Assembly: GCF_964355755.1 (NCBI RefSeq)
Contig: NC_092678.1
Coordinates: 335,922-395,921, forward strand
DNA from: Antedon mediterranea
Lineage: Eukaryota; Echinodermata; Crinoidea; Comatulida; Antedonidae
Length of the DNA: 60,000 nt
Reading direction: 5' to 3'
Shown: positions 9,590 to 18,315 of the stretch, one piece after another
Numbering within the stretch: position 1 is the stretch's first letter
How the letters are laid out: each line of letters opens with the position of its first letter
The notes under the pieces: model-generated
What the model saw: only the letters and a program-made list of their open reading frames with translations
Database searches by the model: none
Told to the model about the DNA's origin: nothing
Program-made: the position numbers and the translations under genes

Positions 9590-9895
9590 TGTAATTCCGT
9601 CACAGGACCGTGTGTCAAATTATTACTATATATCAAAAACTGAAACTTTTTTTTAAAAACAAAAATGTTTAGGGGTAAAAATGAGGTTGTTTTTCTGCGA
9701 AATTCCGTCACGATATATGTTTTATGATATTATAAAAAAATATGGTTGGTTTTTAAATTTTTTTTGTGTGGAAATAATTAGTAGAATCACTAGCTATTAA
9801 ACTTGTTTTGAAATCTGCCTTAAACTAAAAAAGATACAAGGAATTTAAATGTAAAATTATGGAAAATGTGTAATTCCGTCACCGTGGAATTGCCC

Positions 9896-10163
9896 TCTTT
9901 TTAATTTAGCAAACCCAAACCCTCTTACTTAAAAAAATTCAAAATCTAACATAGCCTAATCTTCTGAACAACAACACAACAACTTACTGCAGATTTTGTC
10001 AAAAACCTTTTTTTGCTCAAATGTTAAAAAAGCGAATCCACACTTCTTGCCCAATTTCTGCTCCGGTGGAATGTATACAGATTTGATTTTTCCATACTGG
10101 AATACGTATATCTTCTGTCTCTTGGGTCCACACTGCATTCCTGTAAACAAAGTTATTGTTAAA
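9896..10163 (-). pseudogene. RRM2 exon fragment plus RRM1 RNP1 half
   Basis: Near 10140 a TGTTTACAG acceptor on the minus strand precedes a degenerate ECS.DPR start. The strand then encodes YGKIKSVYIPPEQKLGKKCG and FAFLTFEQKKVFDKI, the beta-2 to alpha-2 part of RRM2 of an hnRNP A/B-like protein (compare human hnRNP A1 KRGFAFVTFDDHDSVDKI). At the low end, FGFAKL is the RRM1 RNP1 half cut off by the DNA transposon. The KIFLGG beta-1 strand is missing. Copies without the transposon are at 39632-39830 and 53809-54007. Confidence 0.7.
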
Positions 10164-10450
10164 GTTAACAAAGACTATTGATGTGATATTGTTCAGTTCT
10201 ATTCATTAACAATTCTATCTAGGCTTGTAAAATTATAGATTCGCAAACACATTTGAGGATTGAATATGGCTTTATTATCAACATAGCCTCATCACAAACC
10301 CACCACGCCATAAAGCTGGCTTGAAGAAAACCATTTCCATAACCGATTTGATTAACATCTATCAGAGCCATATATATGAAACGTTTATTTTTATTACAAA
10401 ATCTAGAAGTTGATGAGTTGTAGATATTGGATCATGCATCAATAAGGCTA
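10164..10450. other. Noncoding, start of unique-looking region
   Basis: I see no gene. GCCTCATCACAAACCCAC near 10286 may be a worn first unit of the ~178-bp repeat that follows. Confidence 0.35.
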
Positions 10451-11000
10451 AAAAACATTGTGACGTCATCGTATGGCCACACGAATGTAAAATATAGGAA
10501 TTTTTGTCTCTTTCGTTATTGCTCATCATATTCAATGGAGCGCATCACGCTTATCTGTATTCCTTTTTCTCCGACATTTTAATATTGTCTAGGTCAATCA
10601 ACTATCTTTCGCAAGAGATAAAAATATTTTAATTTTTATGACGTCATCATGCCTAAAAATTTAAATTACATGGGTCATTAATTTCATCTTTACAGTAAAT
10701 TTTAATCTGTAATAGCGCGCAAGAATAAAATGTGATAATCACGATTAAAGCGTTTTCTGGAAGCTATTGGATTGTAGATACGAATTCATGTGAACATATT
10801 GCCAATCGGATGTTGTGACGTCATCATATGGCCACTTGACTTTAAAAAGTCGTATTTTCATCTTTTGCATCATAGTTCATTACATTTAAAAGAGCGCGCA
10901 TCCATATTTCACGTATTTAAATTTCTTCTACACGTTAATATTTTGTTGCTGAGATAATTTCCTTCCGAAATTGCTACCTTCGCGTTTCATTTCGAAACCG
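10451..11000. repeat. ~178-bp tandem repeat, each unit with TGACGTCA
   Basis: TGACGTCATC occurs at 10461, 10639 and 10816, spaced 178 and 177 bases. Around it units share (T)GTGACGTCATCATATGGCCAC, a TTCATC-TTTGC/TTCG run and a GAGCGCGCATC-type phrase 80-90 bases on. The units are well diverged, so the array is old. TGACGTCA is the palindromic CRE/ATF core, and each unit is close to one nucleosome repeat in length. Confidence 0.65.
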
Positions 11001-12530
11001 TCAACATGTTAAAAATTGTAATAAATAGGGAGTCCCGTAATTTCACCTATTCTACACTGTATGTAATATACAGATTATACTGTGTATACTATATGACACA
11101 AAATAACAGAATTCAGCAATAACAACATATAATATTCTTCAGTTCAGGTCATAATGCCATAATCTTTTTCTGTGTGCAATATTCCAACGTATGACGTGCA
11201 CCTGGCGTTTCTCGTGCGGATAACTAACTGGTCAAAGTAACGAGTTTCATGTCTAGTTAAAAATTGTAATGTAATGCAATGTAATTGCACATTTTACGGT
11301 GAAATATCGTTGTGCACAGCGAATAGAAGTACTTGCGGCAAAGAATATTGCGCACGCATGCAACTAGTACATTATAAAGTTTAATAATTCATAATGCATG
11401 CTTTGATGACTTAAATAAAATAATAAAGTGTTGTGGATATATTTGTTAATATACTGAAAAGGGTATGAACAATATTATATAATACAAATAAAATGATGAA
11501 TGATTCTCTGAATTTTAATAACGTTGGCGGCGCAGTTTGTGTCAAAAACACAGAGAGCCAAATACTGCATAAAAAGAGGGGTGAATTTGTGTTTTTTGTA
11601 TTGGTTCATGCTTTGATGTATCCTAAATTGTTATACAAAAGATACGCGCGCGCCCCAGCGTGCGAATTCTTTGCCCCAAAAATGGCTTCTAATTTTCAAT
11701 GTCGCAACTCTTTATATATATGGCTCTGACATCTATGCTTACATAGCGCCCTCTATAATTACCGTACCTTTAGTGTTTGGAAGTATGGATACGGTAGCCA
11801 TAACGATTTTGTATTTAAATTTAAAGACATTTTTATAAAAATGTTTTTTTTTATTTTTTCTAATAGTTATAAGTAGAACTACTGGGCCTAAATACTATTA
11901 CTACACCTTTTTTTGGCCTATCTACTGTAGCATCACCGCTCCATTACTAATACCACCTACCAACCAACCCGACTGTACTGCGATTCGGGCCGCGTTTAAG
12001 ACTACAGACAGACACAAAAAGGCACACATGTTTGTTGAATTGAAACGAAATTTACCGGTCCCAAAGAATTGTTATAATTAAATTCATTGTTTTTAATAAT
12101 CACATAATGATAAAAACAACATCCTACATATATACAATCAAATATTTCAGTTAAAATTTTTATAAAGAATACTTACTTATTTTACTTTTGCCGCCGCTAT
12201 GACTGCAACCAAAACGAAAAATAATTGAGAGACCAGGCCAGACGCGCCTTACTTAAATACACACGAAAGACACATGTGACCTGAACTGAATTACAAAATG
12301 GCGGATATGGTGTTTTCATCATATTAATTGGCAGGATAATTTGAGAATAAAATAATTTGAACATCAGTTTACAGATTTTTGATGAAAAATGGTTAATATA
12401 ATTTATATTCAATCAATTCATATTTCCCAATTGTGAATCAAAGCATATAACGTAACATTCCTGAATAAATTAAAAAATAAATAAAAATACAGTTTTTCTA
12501 ATTCTGGCAATACCGATAACCAGGTTCATT
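11001..12530. other. Noncoding AT-rich region, nothing recognised
   Basis: Short open frames here (for example near 11493-11729) have no recognisable composition or motif. There is a GC-rich patch with CGCGCGCGCCCC near 11645. No exon, element end or RNA gene could be supported. Confidence 0.4.
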
Positions 12531-12559
12531 AATATTCATGAGGAGGAAACATGAATATT
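12531..12559. repeat. Short inverted repeat (AATATTCATG / CATGAATATT)
   Basis: Two perfect 10-base arms flank AGGAGGAAA. It could form a hairpin. No terminator or element end is evident nearby. Confidence 0.5.
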
Positions 12560-13007
12560 CAATTAGTTTCGCGATAACGAGGCTCTACTAATAAAAGGCT
12601 ATAAAGTTTAATCTGCATGTAAACTTTGTTTTACTTCTTCAATCCATGGTTTAATTTAATAACATAAAACTTTACAAACATCAAAAAATAAGGCCAGTCA
12701 TTATTGTTCAATATTTCTGTTGTTTAATCAATATTATGTATAGAAATACAAGATTTCAAAGGGGGAATTGTGTATGTATTTTTCATATGTATTGCTTTGA
12801 GATGGCACACATTATATTATAACGTGTAGGCTAGATCCAAATAAATACAATTTTTAAATAACGCAAGCATGACTTCAGTTGTACACATAATGTTTTCAAA
12901 TATATACATGTGAAGGCGTATCAATTTGATCTCCGATGCGCGTGCGTACAATTGGGGGACTAGTGCTGTTTCGCTGTACCACGCTATCCAATCAAGTTTG
13001 AACAATA
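12560..13007. other. Noncoding, nothing recognised
   Basis: AT-rich DNA with no credible frame. The phrase CAATTGGGGGACT at 12949-12961 recurs at 13055-13067. Confidence 0.4.
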
Positions 13008-13064
13008 CCCCTAATGGTAAGGACATATCAAGCAGAAGGTTCGAGTTCGAATCTCAATTGGGGG
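13008..13064 (+). other. tRNA-like relic lacking an anticodon arm
   Basis: CCCCTAAT at 13008 can pair with ATTGGGGG at 13057-13064, an acceptor-like 8-bp stem with one G-U pair. Between them are TAATGGTAAGGACA, which looks like a D-arm/A box, and GGTTCGAGTTCGAATC, which looks like a T-arm/B box. The whole is only 57 bases, with no room for an anticodon arm, so it is at best a tRNA-derived relic such as a SINE head. Confidence 0.3.
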
Positions 13065-13067
13065 ACT

Positions 13068-13617
13068 TTATTCTCATTCTCACAGATTCAAATTAATGAA
13101 TTAAATTTCAGTACATCGCCAGCCAGGCGGTTTAGAATTTACCCGTTGTTTTTTCAAGCTCTGCGTTTCATTGCTGGAATCCCGTCATATTGTGTGAACA
13201 CGATCAGTAAACTCGTTCATAAGAGGGGAAGACGCGTTATGGACTTTTTTGTAAAAAAAAAATCAATTTAATAATTGGTTATTTTTCCATTTTTTACAAA
13301 ATATTTTCAACATTCAGCAAAACAATTAACAAAATACTAATTTCTATAGAAATGTCGTGATTCGATTCGAGGATGATCCGCTATTGATTAGGTTAGCTTC
13401 AACCAAGCAGATTTGAGCGTGTGAGGCCCGCCTCTATGAAGGGATAACCGACGCAGAAATTATTCAGACACACTGTGTTGGTTGCCACAGAAAACTTTAT
13501 TGTTTATTATCTCCTTCCGTATGTGCATATATTCACCTATGTTATTCTTACAAGAACAAAAAACCCTGAATCGAATAACTATGTTAACTTGTACATGTAC
13601 ATCATAAGTACCTTCCA
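13068..13617. other. Noncoding, nothing firm
   Basis: A Cys-poor open stretch on the plus strand up to about 13271 has no recognisable motif. Near 13420-13500 there is a somewhat GC-richer segment without element ends. Confidence 0.35.
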
Positions 13618-13644
13618 ACCATTATAATCGACGATTATAATGGT
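13618..13644. repeat. 27-bp near-perfect palindrome
   Basis: The arms ACCATTATAATCG and CGATTATAATGGT flank a single A. The loop is essentially zero, so it is a cruciform-type palindrome rather than an RNA hairpin. Confidence 0.75.
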
Positions 13645-13910
13645 ATAACATGTTCATTCATAACAAGAATCATCGTAACATTGATATATAGAATTAAATA
13701 AACAAATTAAGTTTACATTCCAACGCGCGCCACCAACCGATTCTAATATAGCAGACAGAATCGAACCGTGACAGAAAGATGAAAATTATTCCTATGATTA
13801 TATTCACACATATTCATATTTACACGATTCATGTACACACATCTATATACAAATCAAATTTTTTTTAAATTATATATAATTATAGTACTGTATATATATA
13901 TATTTATTCT

Positions 13911-14214
13911 ACTTACATAGGACTTACATACCTGGACTTACTTACATACATGACTTACTTACATACATGACTTACTTACATACCTGGGACTTACATACAT
14001 GACTTACTTACATAGAACTTACATACATGACTTACATACCTGGGACTTACATACCTGGACTTACTTACATACATGACTTACTTACATACCTGGGACTTAC
14101 ATACATGACTTACTTACATACCTGGGACTTACATACATGACTTACTTACATAGAACTTACATACATGACTTACATACCTGGGACTTACATACATAGGACT
14201 TGCATACATGACTT
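13911..14214. repeat. Minisatellite of ACTTACATAC(C/A)TGGG / GACTTACTTACATACAT units
   Basis: About 300 bases of irregular tandem units mix ACTTACATACCTGGG, ACTTACTTACATACATG and ACTTACATAGA. It is a variant of the 15-bp array at 17038-17852 and lies in the same orientation. Read on the minus strand, the units repeatedly contain GTAAGT. Confidence 0.9.
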
Positions 14215-14541
14215 GAAACTGATTTGCTAATTTATATTTGTGTTAATTTTAGTATAGATCACCATTTTTTACATAAGTCAATTTATCATCAAAACAATGA
14301 AACATAAAATCTAATAACAGGACAGTATAAATTATTACGACATACTGTTCATACTACAGTACTATATCATTTTAATTTCGTTTGTACCTAGAGTGATTCC
14401 AGCTTTAAGTATGACACGCCATGTGTGCAATAGCTACCTAACTTTGTACAAATATAAAGCTGGATCACCAATTTACTATTCTTTTGCAGTAGATTGTTAA
14501 AATATTATACATCAGATCCGTTTAGCATCAAACCATCGTTA
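14215..14541. other. Noncoding, nothing recognised
   Basis: AT-rich DNA after the minisatellite, without a credible exon or element end. Confidence 0.35.
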
Positions 14542-14674
14542 TTATTTTTGTTGCCATTCACTGATTTTTAAATGTACGCCATTCACTTGTTGAAGGCTGG
14601 TGCATTTTACAAGTGTTGAAGTGTCCACATAATGAGACGCAAGAATACGATCACCAACATGAATTGCACCGGTC
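14542..14674 (-). pseudogene. PDZ-domain-like exon or exon relic (GRIP-type)
   Basis: On the minus strand a poly-T tract and TTTGATAG acceptor at 14675 are followed in frame by TGAIHVGDRILA, then a serine/valine-rich stretch and LKISEWQQK-stop. RTGAIH(V/I)GDRILAIN is the beta-B/alpha-A region of PDZ domains such as those of GRIP1/2. The split first codon could supply Arg. A donor-like GTGAAT at 14586 could end the exon early, since the rest fits PDZ poorly. No partner exon was found, so this may be a stray exon of a host scaffold gene or a captured piece. Confidence 0.45.
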
Positions 14675-14748
14675 CTATCAAAGAAAAAAAAAACACCATG
14701 AAACCAATGATTTTATGCTAATTTATTGTTTTTATTGATTGCTGTATA

Positions 14749-14892
14749 AAGCTCTGTCTACACTATCAAACTCTATATGACACAAAACTGTGATAATAAA
14801 TAATAAAAATAATGTCATATCACGAACATATTTCAGCAGATCACTACCATATTTGGGCACATCACACTTTTTTGATAGTGTAGACAGAGCTT
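14749..14892. mobile_element. 144-bp MITE with 22-bp perfect TIRs
   Basis: AAGCTCTGTCTACAC at 14749 continues to 14770 as one arm, and its exact complement ends at 14892. The flanks read TATA and AATT, so the target duplication is probably TA or unclear. There is no coding capacity. The ends look like a widespread short MITE of marine invertebrates, an impression from memory and not a search. Confidence 0.8.
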
Positions 14893-15140
14893 AATTGATA
14901 AGGGTAGAGGTGAGTAATACGCCAAACAAAGATAAGCCTCTGATTTAAGTCTTAGTTAAAAACCAAAAGACAATGTCCAACATAAGATAAACCTCTGACC
15001 AGGGAGTTGTTAAATCATCGTGTAATCTTTGTATTACCTAACAATATTAAAAGCGAAAATATTTTGCTATGTATGCTAAAACTACAATCTGCAAAGATAG
15101 TAATTCTCCTAAAATATTGCCACCATTACCATCTCGTCCG
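14893..15140. other. hnRNP-family intron or 3' flank sequence
   Basis: AATCTTTGTATTA-CTAACAATAT, GCGAAAATATTTTGCTATG and CTAAAACTACAATCTGCAAA also occur at about 17940-18000, 29780-29870, 33085-33165 and (inverted) 40670-40730, each time next to hnRNP-type exons. This is shared noncoding DNA of the family. Confidence 0.5.
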
Positions 15141-15476
15141 CCACCACTACCGGATTTGATGAAATTTCGTAACTGCAAACAAAAAATTGGATTTTTAAAT
15201 ATAGTCTTGGATTCTCCTACATTTCATCAATTCAAAATAGTATTCTTCTTCAACTTACTGCTGATTTTGTCAACAACCTGGTCTTGCTCAAATCTCAAGA
15301 AAGCGAACCCACGCTTCTTTTCGGATATTTTCTCATTTGGAATGTCCACAGACTCGACTGTTCAGTAATTTATCTCAAAATATTCTTTTAACTTTTCCTC
15401 TGTAATTTCTTGCTGCATACAGCTGAGGATGATATTTTTGCATGGCCTCTTTTTTCTTGGGTCCACACTGCATTCC
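15141..15476 (-). pseudogene. RRM2 exon fragment with acceptor, then glycine-rich scrap
   Basis: The minus-strand TTTTGTTTACAG acceptor precedes the exon at 15476. Across shifting frames it encodes ECSVDPRKKRPCKN, QQEITEEKLKEYF, NYGTVESVDIPNEKISEKK, RGFAFLRFEQDQVVDKI. This is most of an hnRNP A/B RRM2, with EITEEKLKEYF as helix 1 and RGFAFL as RNP1. At least two frameshifts break it. Near 15130-15150 a GSGGGRDGNGG piece of the glycine-rich tail follows. The neighbours are other hnRNP fragments in shuffled order. Confidence 0.75.
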
Positions 15477-15747
15477 TGTAAACAAAAGTTAACAAAGACT
15501 ATTGATATTATTCAGTTTTATTCATTAAAGAACAACTTGACCGAGGATCATACTTTAACAACGTATTAGGGATGTACATATGATTTCAGAACAACAGTGA
15601 GATTAAGGATATCGCTGCATGCGCTCTATCTAGGCTTGTTAAAAATTATGGATTCGCATTTGAGGATTGAAATAGACTTCACCAGTCAGGACGATTAGAA
15701 TAGGTTTACGGATCGATTATAAACATGGTGTGCGAGATATATATTTT

Positions 15748-16032
15748 TAAAAATCACCTCTCGAGAGACTTCTCTCTTTACTTGAACATCCTGGTTATCT
15801 ATTGAGTGTCCTGTCGTTTGGAAATCCTCAATGCATTTATCTACCATGCTAGCTTTTTTAAAACGCACAAATCTAAAACCCTTGCTTTTGTTGGTATGTT
15901 GGTATGTGGATATAATGTGGATATATATTACAAAATCCGTGATCTCTCCATACTTTGAAAAGTCTCATCCTTAGTGTCATAATCAAGACCTCCGATGAAT
16001 ATCTTTCGGAGTGGCTCATTTCCTTTGGTTTC
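15748..16032 (-). pseudogene. RRM1 exon, frameshifted, intronless version
   Basis: After an acceptor at 16033 (poly-T, GAACCAG) the strand encodes ETKGNEPLRKIFIGGLDYDT, then YGEITDF, then NKSKGFRFVRFKKASMVDKC, IEDFQTTGHSIDNQDVQVK and REVSREV. This is the whole RRM1, with RNP2 (KIFIGGL) and RNP1 (KGFRFV), plus the inter-RRM (K)R.VSRE linker seen in hnRNP A1 (KRAVSRE). At least two frameshifts occur. Unlike the piece at 2424-2510 there is no intron after the HTNK position. Confidence 0.8.
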
Positions 16033-16254
16033 CTGGTTCAACAAAAAAAAGTAAAGGCATTAACGCAATATACATTGGATTCAGCACTCACAGAATAAAT
16101 TCTAAACCACCCGGTGATATACTCAAATTTCTTAACTGCAAACAAAAAATTGGATTTTTAAATATAGTCTTATGTTAGCTCATTCTGACATTTCATCAAA
16201 TAAAAAATCTTCAACTAATATAGTACTCTTCTGAACAATGTATCACAACAACTT

Positions 16255-16330
16255 ACTGCTTCTTCAACAACCTTCTTTCCAGATAATATCCACAGACTCG
16301 ACCGTTCCGTAATTTAAAATAATCACCTCT
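16255..16330 (-). pseudogene. RRM2 middle fragment
   Basis: The strand encodes LNYGTVESVDIIWKEGC, the beta-2 strand of RRM2 (compare NYGTVESVDIPNE in the 15141-15476 fragment). It then ends at a GTAAGTTG donor-like site near 16257. Confidence 0.6.
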
Positions 16331-16436
16331 CGTGATACTGCCCTTTTGACTTTTACATCCCTGTTACCTATTGATTATTTTTTATATTATATTGATTTAT
16401 TATTATTATAATATTACTCCTGAATTCTGTTTTAGT

Positions 16437-16538
16437 CTTAAAATATTCTTTTAATTTGCCCTCTGTAATTTCTTGCTGCATACCACCGAGGAAGATCTTT
16501 TTGCATGTCCTCTTTTTTCTTGGGTCCTCACTGCATTC
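16437..16538 (-). pseudogene. RRM2 first exon part
   Basis: A TTTTTTTATAG acceptor precedes 16538. Across one frameshift the strand encodes DPRKKRTCKKIFLGGMQQE and ITEGKLKEYFKTK, the RNP2 beta-1 strand and first helix of RRM2. It lies downstream (minus-strand sense) of the RRM2 end exon at 16681-16822, so exon order is inverted relative to a normal gene. Confidence 0.75.
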
Positions 16539-16680
16539 CTATAAAAAAAGTTATAATTGTTAAAGTTAACAAAGACTATTCTTATACTTATTCTATTAAG
16601 CGTGCACCAGTTGCTGTGTAGGTTACAATTAAAAAACAGAGCATAATTAAGTTTATAAATAACTGAAGATTTAAATGTAC

Positions 16681-16822
16681 CTCCTCCTCCGCCACCACCA
16701 CCACCTCGTCCACCGCCACCATGACCTCCATCTCCTCCTCCTCCACTATTATCCATTTCATCTCTAGGGATAGCTTTCTTTCCAACTTCACATTGCATCA
16801 CCTCCAGTGTTTCTACATCCAC
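16681..16822 (-). pseudogene. RRM2 end plus glycine-rich exon with both splice sites
   Basis: A TTTTCTTTAGCAG acceptor leads at 16822 into VDVETLEVMQCEVGKKAIPR and DEMDNSGGGGDGGHGGGGRG, ending in a Gly run at a GGAG|GTACAT donor (16680). It corresponds to the end of RRM2 and the start of the glycine-rich tail in hnRNP A1 (NCEVRKALSKQEM then Gly-rich). The frame is open throughout. It is the cleanest internal exon in the window and could be part of a working gene, but its neighbours are out of order. Confidence 0.7.
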
Positions 16823-16943
16823 CTGCTAAAGAAAACAAGATAATGAATTTTAAGAATCATTGTAATGTATTAATTACTTTGTGAATTGAAAATGAGCAAG
16901 TTCTACATATTTTTTAGTGAAATAGTGATAGAGGGTTACTTAC
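16823..16943 (-). other. Intron-like segment between glycine-tail exon and RRM2-end exon
   Basis: It begins (minus strand) with the GTAAGTAACC donor at 16943-16934 and ends in TTTCTTTAGCAG at 16823, a complete 121-base intron pattern. Confidence 0.6.
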
Positions 16944-17035
16944 CGGTATTGTATGGTGTACCACCTCGGTTAATGTACTGCTGATCACCTTTCATTGGTC
17001 TGAATGCGAATTGAGTTCCCTGGTAATTCCCGCCT
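16944..17035 (-). pseudogene. Glycine/Gln-rich tail exon GGNYQGT...YNTG
   Basis: The minus strand encodes GGNYQGTQFAFRPMKGDQQ and YINRGGTPYNTG, ending at a strong donor CCG|GTAAGT. This resembles the low-complexity tail of hnRNP A/B proteins. Its acceptor is the last, altered unit of the adjoining 15-bp minisatellite (GTAAGCAG). Versions occur at 19480-19556, 28620-28690, 29490-29545, 40897-41010 and 55087-55200. Confidence 0.65.
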
Positions 17036-17037
17036 CT

Positions 17038-17852
17038 GCTTACATACATAGAACTTACATACATAGAACTTACATACATAGAACTTACATACATAGAACT
17101 TACATACATAGAACTTACATACATAGAACTTACATACATAGAACTTACATACATAGAACTTACATACATAGAACTTACATACATAGAACTTACATACATA
17201 GAACTTACATACATAGAACTTACATACATAGAACTTACATACATAGAACTTACATACATAGAACTTACATACATAGAACTTACATACATAGAACTTACAT
17301 ACATAGAACTTACATACATAGAACTTACATACATAGAACTTACATACATAGAACTTACATACATAGAACTTACATACATAGAACTTACATACATAGAACT
17401 TACATACATAGAACTTACATACATAGAACTTACATACATAGAACTTGCATACATAGAACTTGCATACATAGAACTTGCATACATAGAACTTGCATACATA
17501 GAACTTGCATACATAGAACTTACATACATAGAACTTACTTACATAGAACTTACTTACATAGAACTTACATACATAGAACTTACTTACATAGAACTTACTT
17601 ACATAGAACTTACATACATAGAACTTACATACATAGAACTTACATACATAGAACTTACATACATAGAACTTACATACATAGAACTTACATACATAGAACT
17701 TACATACATAGAACTTACATACATAGAACTTACATACATAGAACTTACTTACATAGAACTTACTTACATAGAACTTACATACATAGAACTTACATACATA
17801 GAACTTACTTACATAGAACTTACTTACATAGAACTTACATACATACATGACC
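17038..17852. repeat. 15-bp minisatellite, about 54 units, GAACTTACATACATA
   Basis: Nearly perfect tandem units of GAACTTACATACATA run for about 815 bases, with clustered variants (TTGCATAC near 17450-17515, TTACTTAC near 17535-17600 and from 17745 on). Because the unit is a multiple of three, frames on both strands stay open and give artefactual pentapeptide proteins (MYVSS, CKFYV and YIHRT repeats). On the minus strand every standard unit contains GTAAGT, the consensus 5' splice site. It lies in the intron next to an hnRNP tail exon. Confidence 0.97.
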
Positions 17853-18039
17853 TACTTACATACATGACCTACTTACATACCTGGGATTTGCATACATAGA
17901 ACTAACATACATTTTAATTTTAGTATAGATCAATAACCTAACAATATTAAAAGCGAAAATATTTTGCTATGTATGCTAAAACTACAATCTGCAAAATATT
18001 GATTTGGGTACATTATTTTTATCTAGAGAGAATTGTTCC
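17853..18039. other. Minisatellite edge and shared hnRNP flank
   Basis: Degenerate TACATGACC / CTGGGATTTGC units are followed by the shared CTAACAATATTAAAAGCG block and a stretch ending TCTAGAGAGAATTGTTCC. That stretch sits just after the terminal-exon stop in all family copies. Confidence 0.5.
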
Positions 18040-18151
18040 TTACACCATGATGGATCTTTGTGTACCGCCTCCAGCACCACCAAAACCACTTCCAATGTTT
18101 CCAGCCATATTCTGTCATGTTTCCTCTATATCCTCCTTGGCCGCCACCATA
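18040..18151 (-). pseudogene. hnRNP-like terminal exon (ends TQRSIMV)
   Basis: From an AAGCAAG acceptor the minus strand encodes YGGGQGGYRGNM, then after a one-base shift MAGNIGSGFGGAGGGTQRS and IMV-stop (TAA at 18040-18042). It is the C-terminal exon of the glycine-rich tail. The frameshift in the middle inactivates it as read. Confidence 0.65.
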
Positions 18152-18189
18152 CTTGCTTTATATTGAAATGCAAATAACTAAAGATTTAA

Positions 18190-18315
18190 ATGTACCTCGT
18201 CCGCCACCACTACCACCTCGTCCGCCACCACTACCACCACCACTACCACCTCGTCCGCCACCACTAACACCTTGTCCGCCACCACTACCACCTTCACCGC
18301 CAAATTCTTTTTTCG
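18190..18315 (-). pseudogene. Glycine-rich (GGRGGSGGG)n scrap
   Basis: The minus strand encodes GGEGGSGGGQG followed by repeated SGGGRGG units and ends at GGTACATTT, a donor-like site. It follows a worn RRM2 phrase EITEEEELIQ near 18360-18390. It is a low-complexity tail piece. Confidence 0.55.

Larger units (their letters stand above)
5490..9895 (+). mobile_element. 4.4-kb cut-and-paste DNA transposon with TIRs and 4-bp TSD
   Basis: The ends are GGGCAATTCCA at 5490 and its complement TGGAATTGCCC ending at 9895. Both sides are flanked by TCTT (5486-5489 and 9896-9899). Block A2 (39627-39635) and block C2 hold the uninterrupted target ACTCTTTTTAAT, confirming an insertion with a 4-bp target duplication. 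The only coding region is the broken transposase at 6601-8716. The phrase AATTCCGTCAC recurs through the subterminal regions. A 666-bp MITE is nested at 8924-9589. The 4-bp TSD and protein type suggest a Sola-like or related superfamily, but I cannot fix the superfamily from memory. Confidence 0.9.

Noticed and set aside
11493-11729. 78-codon plus-strand frame as a small gene
   Set aside because: No motif, no splice or start context, and composition typical of random AT-rich DNA.
13618-13644. Palindrome as a terminator or origin
   Set aside because: There is no flanking gene, T-run or iteron set. It is listed only as a repeat.
16936-17850. Long open frames of 197, 287 and 279 codons on both strands
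   Set aside because: They are made of MYVSS, CKFYV and YIHRT pentapeptides produced by a 15-bp tandem repeat without stops in several frames. This is a repeat artefact, not protein genes.
17038-17852. CRISPR-like array
   Set aside because: The 15-bp units are directly contiguous with no unique spacers, and the genome is eukaryotic.
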